64,000 nt of DNA, from the NCBI RefSeq assembly GCF_000143765.1, contig NZ_GL379770.1, positions 1,824,903-1,888,902 of the forward strand, written 5' to 3'. The notes beneath the pieces were generated by a model. That model ran no database searches and had not been told where the DNA came from. It saw only the letters and a list, made by a program, of their open reading frames with translations. Positions within the stretch are counted from its first letter, which is position 1, and every line of letters begins with the position of its first letter. Positions 60,314-64,000 of the stretch are shown here, one piece after another. The stretch comes from Sphingobacterium spiritivorum ATCC 33861. GTDB lineage: Bacteria > Bacteroidota > Bacteroidia > Sphingobacteriales > Sphingobacteriaceae. The position numbers and the translations under genes were made by a program.

Positions 60314-62932
60314 TTAATCTTTTGTATTTAGTACTCCCGCTATTCTCGCCAATAAATCCTGATAATGTGCTTTTGTAGCTATATCGCCCGAATTTCTGGC
60401 CTGCATCAATAATGTCCGGATCTGAAATAACTCAGCTCTTTTGCTGGTCAGCATTTCAGAAGTTCTGCTCATGCCCGATACATGCACATTGCGGATAGAT
60501 TTGTCCGATCCGTGAGCTGTTCCATGAACAGGGCAGATTTCAGGTCTGGCTTCTTTCAGAAACTGATCCACGATCTGTAGTTTTTTGCTTTGCAGCTTTT
60601 CCATATTCTTGCTGGTAGAAACCAATAATACATCAACATAGTTTTGCTGAAGCATGCGTGTCTCTATATCCAGATTTTCTTTGTTCAAAGATTTTCGGAA
60701 AATATCCTTACGTACTGCGGTCAGGAATTCTTCTACACTCCATGCTTTGTCTTTGCCAAACAGCAGCTCCATCTCTGTCATACGCAGCAGGCGCTCATCC
60801 TTTACCAGATTGTAAAGAATGCTGTATTGGAATTCACGCTTCAGATTATAAGGCGCATATTCAAACGGACCGACCGGACTATCTTTCAATGGAAAAGTTT
60901 TCGTTATCAGATCCTTTCTGAATAACCATTCGGGTAGATAGTAAACCTGATTTTTAAGATATTTCAAAGCCTCAATCTGTGTATCACGCGGAACCGGAGC
61001 ATATGCACTTTTACCATCGCCCATTACCGGATTTTCCAGATAGATCCCACCGATATTATTCAGTACATGATCAGCATAGGCATACCATTGTCCGATTACA
61101 GCCATATACAATTTGCCTGCACGGTAGTAATCTTCCCCGTTAGCTGTTGTCCAGTTGATAATATGAGGCATCGTCCGTTTCAGGTTACGCAATCCATATT
61201 CGCCTGCCTTCATAGCGTTATCACCAAGATCTTCAGATTGAGACCTCGGATCTATGATATTCTTGCCATCCTGTTGCTCACCGTACCAGTAATACGGATT
61301 GTGCTGGTGCGTCTCGATCACCTTTCTCAATTCCGGAAGTTCATCCCAGGGATTTGTTTTATCATACCAGCGGTATGCCCATCCGATAGCATACTTATCA
61401 TATAAGCCGATAACCGGAGTGATCACTTTGACATTGTCTTCCGGTTGTGCTACATAATTAAAACGCGCATAGTCCATGATGGAAGTCGCTGTCCCTCCCA
61501 TTGTTTCCGTGAAATGCGGCGAACGAAGTGAATCTACCGGAAAACTATGAGAAGAACCCATATTGTGCTTTAAACCGAGGGTATGTCCTACTTCATGAGA
61601 AGAAACAAACCGGATAGCATGCGCCATCTTTTCGTCCGAGAAGGAATTTCCGCGTACATCGGTATCGATTATCCCGGTTTGTACACGCATCCAGCTATTC
61701 AATATAGTCATCACATTGTGCCACCAGATGACGTCCGCCTCGAGGATTTCACCAGTCCGCGGGTCTACTACAGATGGTCCCATGGCATTAGCCTGTGGAG
61801 AAGCAGCATAAGTAATGGCAGAAATATTAGCATCATCAATATCAAAATCCATCCCCTCGGGTACTTCTTTTGCGATAATAGCATCTTTGAAACCAGCTTC
61901 TTCAAAAGCCTTCTGCCAGTCGTACACGCCAGCTATAATCTGCTCTCTCCATTGTTTTGGTGTAGCAGGATCAATATAAAATACAATAGGTTTCTTAGGA
62001 ACAACCAATTCGCCGGCCAGATAACGAGCTTTGTCCTCATCTTTCGGTTCTAATCTCCAGCGGGTCACGAGCTCCCGTTTTTCCATTTCCTGCTGCGCAT
62101 CCGAAAAATACCAACGTGCCGTGGTAAAGTATCCTACACGCGGATCCGCAAAGCGTGCCTTCATCTTATTATCCGGCAGCTCATATATATTACTTGTCAC
62201 CGTCAGACTGATCGGCACAGATTCATTTCCCTCTGTCACCTTAGTGCTGAGAATTGACCTGACAACTACATTATTACGGAAAGATTTGATCTGTTCTATA
62301 TTTGAAAGCGAACTTTTCGGCGATGTCCCCAATCCCAGGTTCGTAAATACATCATTGAAACTCTTTTCTGTTCCGTCGAATACTTTATTGACTTTGATAA
62401 GCACAGCAGAAGAATCTGCATTGTAGCTTTCAATTTTAAATGATTCTATAAATGATTGTGTAAAATTATCGGCTACCGATTTTGCTATGGCATCCTGGCG
62501 GGGTACCTCTACCTGTGGCTTTGCTTCACCTACCCACACTTCATTACGTGTTTTCTTAACTGTAAACCGAAGTACTTTATTTTCAAAATTCATCCCCTTA
62601 TTCAGTCCCGCCTCATTCAGGGCCAAAGGTACCGAAGAAATTTTATTGATCAGCAAAAAATCCTTATCCATCTTATTCAGAGGGATCTCAAAATAGTAAT
62701 CTTTGCCTTTTGACAGGATATTAAATATGCCGCTATCAATTTTTGCATCCTTAGCAATCTTGGCATAAGCCATTACACTGTCCTTTTTTGTGGTATCGAC
62801 AGTTGTGGTGTGAGCTGAATGATCTTTTCTGAGACCTATTTTGGTCATCAGCTGGCATGAGCCGAGTAACGAAGTGGAAAATAAACAAAGAAATGCGAGT
62901 TTAGTGTTGCTACTGAAATAATTGCTTTTCAT
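60314..62932 (-). CDS. Zinc-dependent metalloprotease lipoprotein (metzincin type, DUF5117/DUF4953)
   Basis: This 872-residue lipoprotein has a lipobox (LLGSC near residue 26). The catalytic motif is HEVGHTLGLKH at residues 446-456, the metzincin HExxHxxGxxH with H446, E447, H450 and H456. About 35 residues later, SIMDYARFN looks like the Met-turn. The N-terminal ~350 residues include DUF5117-like strands (DYYFEIPLNKMDKDFLLINK), and the C-terminal ~300 residues match DUF4953 (YGLRNLKRTMPHIINWTTAN). Family members are uncharacterised secreted or surface proteases frequently beside SusC/SusD. It may trim proteins to feed the SusCD importer encoded downstream. It starts 137 bases after the kinase gene. 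Confidence 0.92.
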   Translation of the reverse strand: MKSNYFSSNTKLAFLCLFSTSLLGSCQLMTKIGLRKDHSAHTTTVDTTKKDSVMAYAKIAKDAKIDSGIFNILSKGKDYYFEIPLNKMDKDFLLINKISSVPLALNEAGLNKGMNFENKVLRFTVKKTRNEVWVGEAKPQVEVPRQDAIAKSVADNFTQSFIESFKIESYNADSSAVLIKVNKVFDGTEKSFNDVFTNLGLGTSPKSSLSNIEQIKSFRNNVVVRSILSTKVTEGNESVPISLTVTSNIYELPDNKMKARFADPRVGYFTTARWYFSDAQQEMEKRELVTRWRLEPKDEDKARYLAGELVVPKKPIVFYIDPATPKQWREQIIAGVYDWQKAFEEAGFKDAIIAKEVPEGMDFDIDDANISAITYAASPQANAMGPSVVDPRTGEILEADVIWWHNVMTILNSWMRVQTGIIDTDVRGNSFSDEKMAHAIRFVSSHEVGHTLGLKHNMGSSHSFPVDSLRSPHFTETMGGTATSIMDYARFNYVAQPEDNVKVITPVIGLYDKYAIGWAYRWYDKTNPWDELPELRKVIETHQHNPYYWYGEQQDGKNIIDPRSQSEDLGDNAMKAGEYGLRNLKRTMPHIINWTTANGEDYYRAGKLYMAVIGQWYAYADHVLNNIGGIYLENPVMGDGKSAYAPVPRDTQIEALKYLKNQVYYLPEWLFRKDLITKTFPLKDSPVGPFEYAPYNLKREFQYSILYNLVKDERLLRMTEMELLFGKDKAWSVEEFLTAVRKDIFRKSLNKENLDIETRMLQQNYVDVLLVSTSKNMEKLQSKKLQIVDQFLKEARPEICPVHGTAHGSDKSIRNVHVSGMSRTSEMLTSKRAELFQIRTLLMQARNSGDIATKAHYQDLLARIAGVLNTKD

Positions 62933-63069
62933 TAAGATACTTTAAGTAGGGTCAAATAAATGAGAAGTGAAGATCAAAAGAAATACCTTAATTATAAAGC
63001 GATTACCCGTGAAACCGCTTAATACAGGAGTGAATCCTCCTTTTAGACAGAAGAAAAATAAAACAATTT

Positions 63070-64000
63070 CTAAATAATGGGCAGAAAGACTTTAAACGAG
63101 GATTTGTCTTCTGTAATTTCAAAGCCGCTAACCTGATAATAATCATAAATATTAGCCAGAAACTGCGTTCCGTATCCATTTGATTCGTCTCCTGAAAGCC
63201 TCAGTCGCAGATCATTACTGACTACAATACGTTGATCTTGCTGATAAATACGGATAGAAAGCGGATTCTCTGCAGAGATTTCATTGTGTTTGATTGCATT
63301 CTCCAGCAGAATTTGTAAACTTAACCGGGGAACTTTCCTGTTGCGCAGGGACAGATCCAACTGCACATCTAATGGAGAAAGCCCGTCTCCAAAACGAATT
63401 TTTTGTAAAAAAAAGTATTCCTCCGCCAGCTCGAGTTCTGTTGAAATCAGAGAAAGACCGGAATCGTCTGCACTGAGCAATTTACGATATACGCGGGCCA
63501 GCTTTGTGACAAAACTCTTTGCCAGCTTCCCATCTTTACCTATCAGCTGCTGTAAAGTTCCTAAACTGTTAAATAGAAAATGAGGATCCATCTTTTCCTG
63601 TAGCTGTTCAAATTTCAACAGCGCCTGCTCCTTTTGGTAATGTAGATTATTCACTTCCAGACGATGATTTTTTCTGCGCTGCAGATAAAAAATGGTCAGA
63701 AAGACTACAATCGCAAATACAAGAACCAGCCCCAGCAGTATACTCAGATTAGCAATACCGGTCACCTCTTCATCTGTTATCAGAAAAAGCGTAGACAGCA
63801 GTAAATCACACTCCCCTAATATACCGTGTATTTTATACTTCTGAATTAAGACAGGAAGTTTGATAAAATCGGAGTTGATAACCACATTTCCCTTGCTATA
63901 ATCCAGCCTTACTTTTCGGTTATCCTGCACGCCTACTTTTTCCAGTTCCGGATTTATCAGACAGATCCCGTCTGCATTGTAAATTTCGAAATAAGACCTG
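63070..64000 (-). CDS. LytS-type sensor histidine kinase, N-terminus cut by window edge
   Basis: The reading frame runs open to the last base of the window, so the protein starts outside. At least 309 residues are visible. First comes an extracytoplasmic part (FEIYNADGICLINPELEKVG), then one membrane helix (LSILLGLVLVFAIVVFLTIF), a short coiled-coil linker, and the His_kinase domain (PF06580 type) with the phosphoacceptor block MDPHFLFNSLGTLQQL. The ATPase core has LSLQILLENAIKHNEI (N box) and ends SSFKVFLPII. LytS-type kinases pair with LytTR response regulators; the one at 54816-55541 is the natural partner. The kinase precedes the protease, SusC and SusD genes in transcription order. Confidence 0.9.
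   Translation of the reverse strand, partial: RSYFEIYNADGICLINPELEKVGVQDNRKVRLDYSKGNVVINSDFIKLPVLIQKYKIHGILGECDLLLSTLFLITDEEVTGIANLSILLGLVLVFAIVVFLTIFYLQRRKNHRLEVNNLHYQKEQALLKFEQLQEKMDPHFLFNSLGTLQQLIGKDGKLAKSFVTKLARVYRKLLSADDSGLSLISTELELAEEYFFLQKIRFGDGLSPLDVQLDLSLRNRKVPRLSLQILLENAIKHNEISAENPLSIRIYQQDQRIVVSNDLRLRLSGDESNGYGTQFLANIYDYYQVSGFEITEDKSSFKVFLPII

Noticed and set aside
61583-62053. 156-codon plus-strand frame inside the metalloprotease gene
   Set aside because: Antisense shadow of the metzincin gene, including its zinc-binding motif region.
1-64000. Mobile elements, prophage or transfer region
   Set aside because: No transposase, integrase, relaxase or phage structural gene, and no direct repeats around tRNA genes, were visible.

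Overview
The window (about 38-40% GC by eye) reads as chromosome from a Bacteroidota bacterium, most likely Sphingobacteriaceae (Sphingobacterium or a close relative). The reasons are three SusC/SusD pairs, FecR anti-sigma factors paired with ECF sigma factors, two candidate promoters of the TTG-N18-21-TAnnTTTG type, many lipoproteins with a Cys lipobox, and a Bacteroidota-type curli operon. I saw no rRNA, tRNA, CRISPR array, insertion sequence, integrase or phage gene.

Layout. 1-9.9 kb: a protein cut by the window edge, an NADPH-FMN reductase-like protein, an M60 metallopeptidase lipoprotein with a ricin-type domain, a CatB-type chloramphenicol acetyltransferase, several small hypothetical and membrane proteins, and a small exported protein next to a CDF metal exporter. 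9.9-18.8 kb: a minus-strand array of small proteins (MORN_2-repeat protein, DUF4274, two DUF4303 proteins, several lipoproteins). Its composition resembles the immunity/accessory islands of polymorphic-toxin systems, but no toxin is present. 19-25.3 kb: a TolC / RND permease / adaptor efflux operon with an accessory small lipoprotein. 25.5-29.5 kb: a DoxX protein, a TonB-dependent siderophore receptor, and a 960-base gap holding a possible 36-codon ORF and three consecutive hairpins.

29.5-36.9 kb is the most interesting block: a complete curli-type amyloid secretion operon. It encodes an outer-membrane barrel, a CsgA-like amyloid of 28 gap-free 11-residue half-repeats, a divergent CsgB-like protein, a CsgE with an extra N-terminal CsgH-like region, CsgF, a CsgG with an extra C-terminal barrel-like domain, and a beta-propeller lipoprotein. 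A convergent NarL-type regulator follows, with Glu where the phosphoacceptor Asp should be. A candidate promoter with GTGATAT repeats lies directly before csgA.

37.4-54.3 kb: two successive minus-strand loci of the form ECF sigma, FecR, STN-containing SusC, SusD. The second also encodes a secreted beta-helix protein with a C-terminal PDZ domain. 54.8-64 kb: a third SusC/SusD pair (SusC without STN) with a metzincin-type lipoprotein protease, bracketed by the two halves of a LytS/LytTR-type two-component system. The kinase is upstream and cut by the window edge. The response regulator is downstream, immediately behind a strong intrinsic terminator. Together these loci suggest a surface-attached, nutrient-scavenging bacterium with separately regulated outer-membrane import systems and an amyloid matrix.
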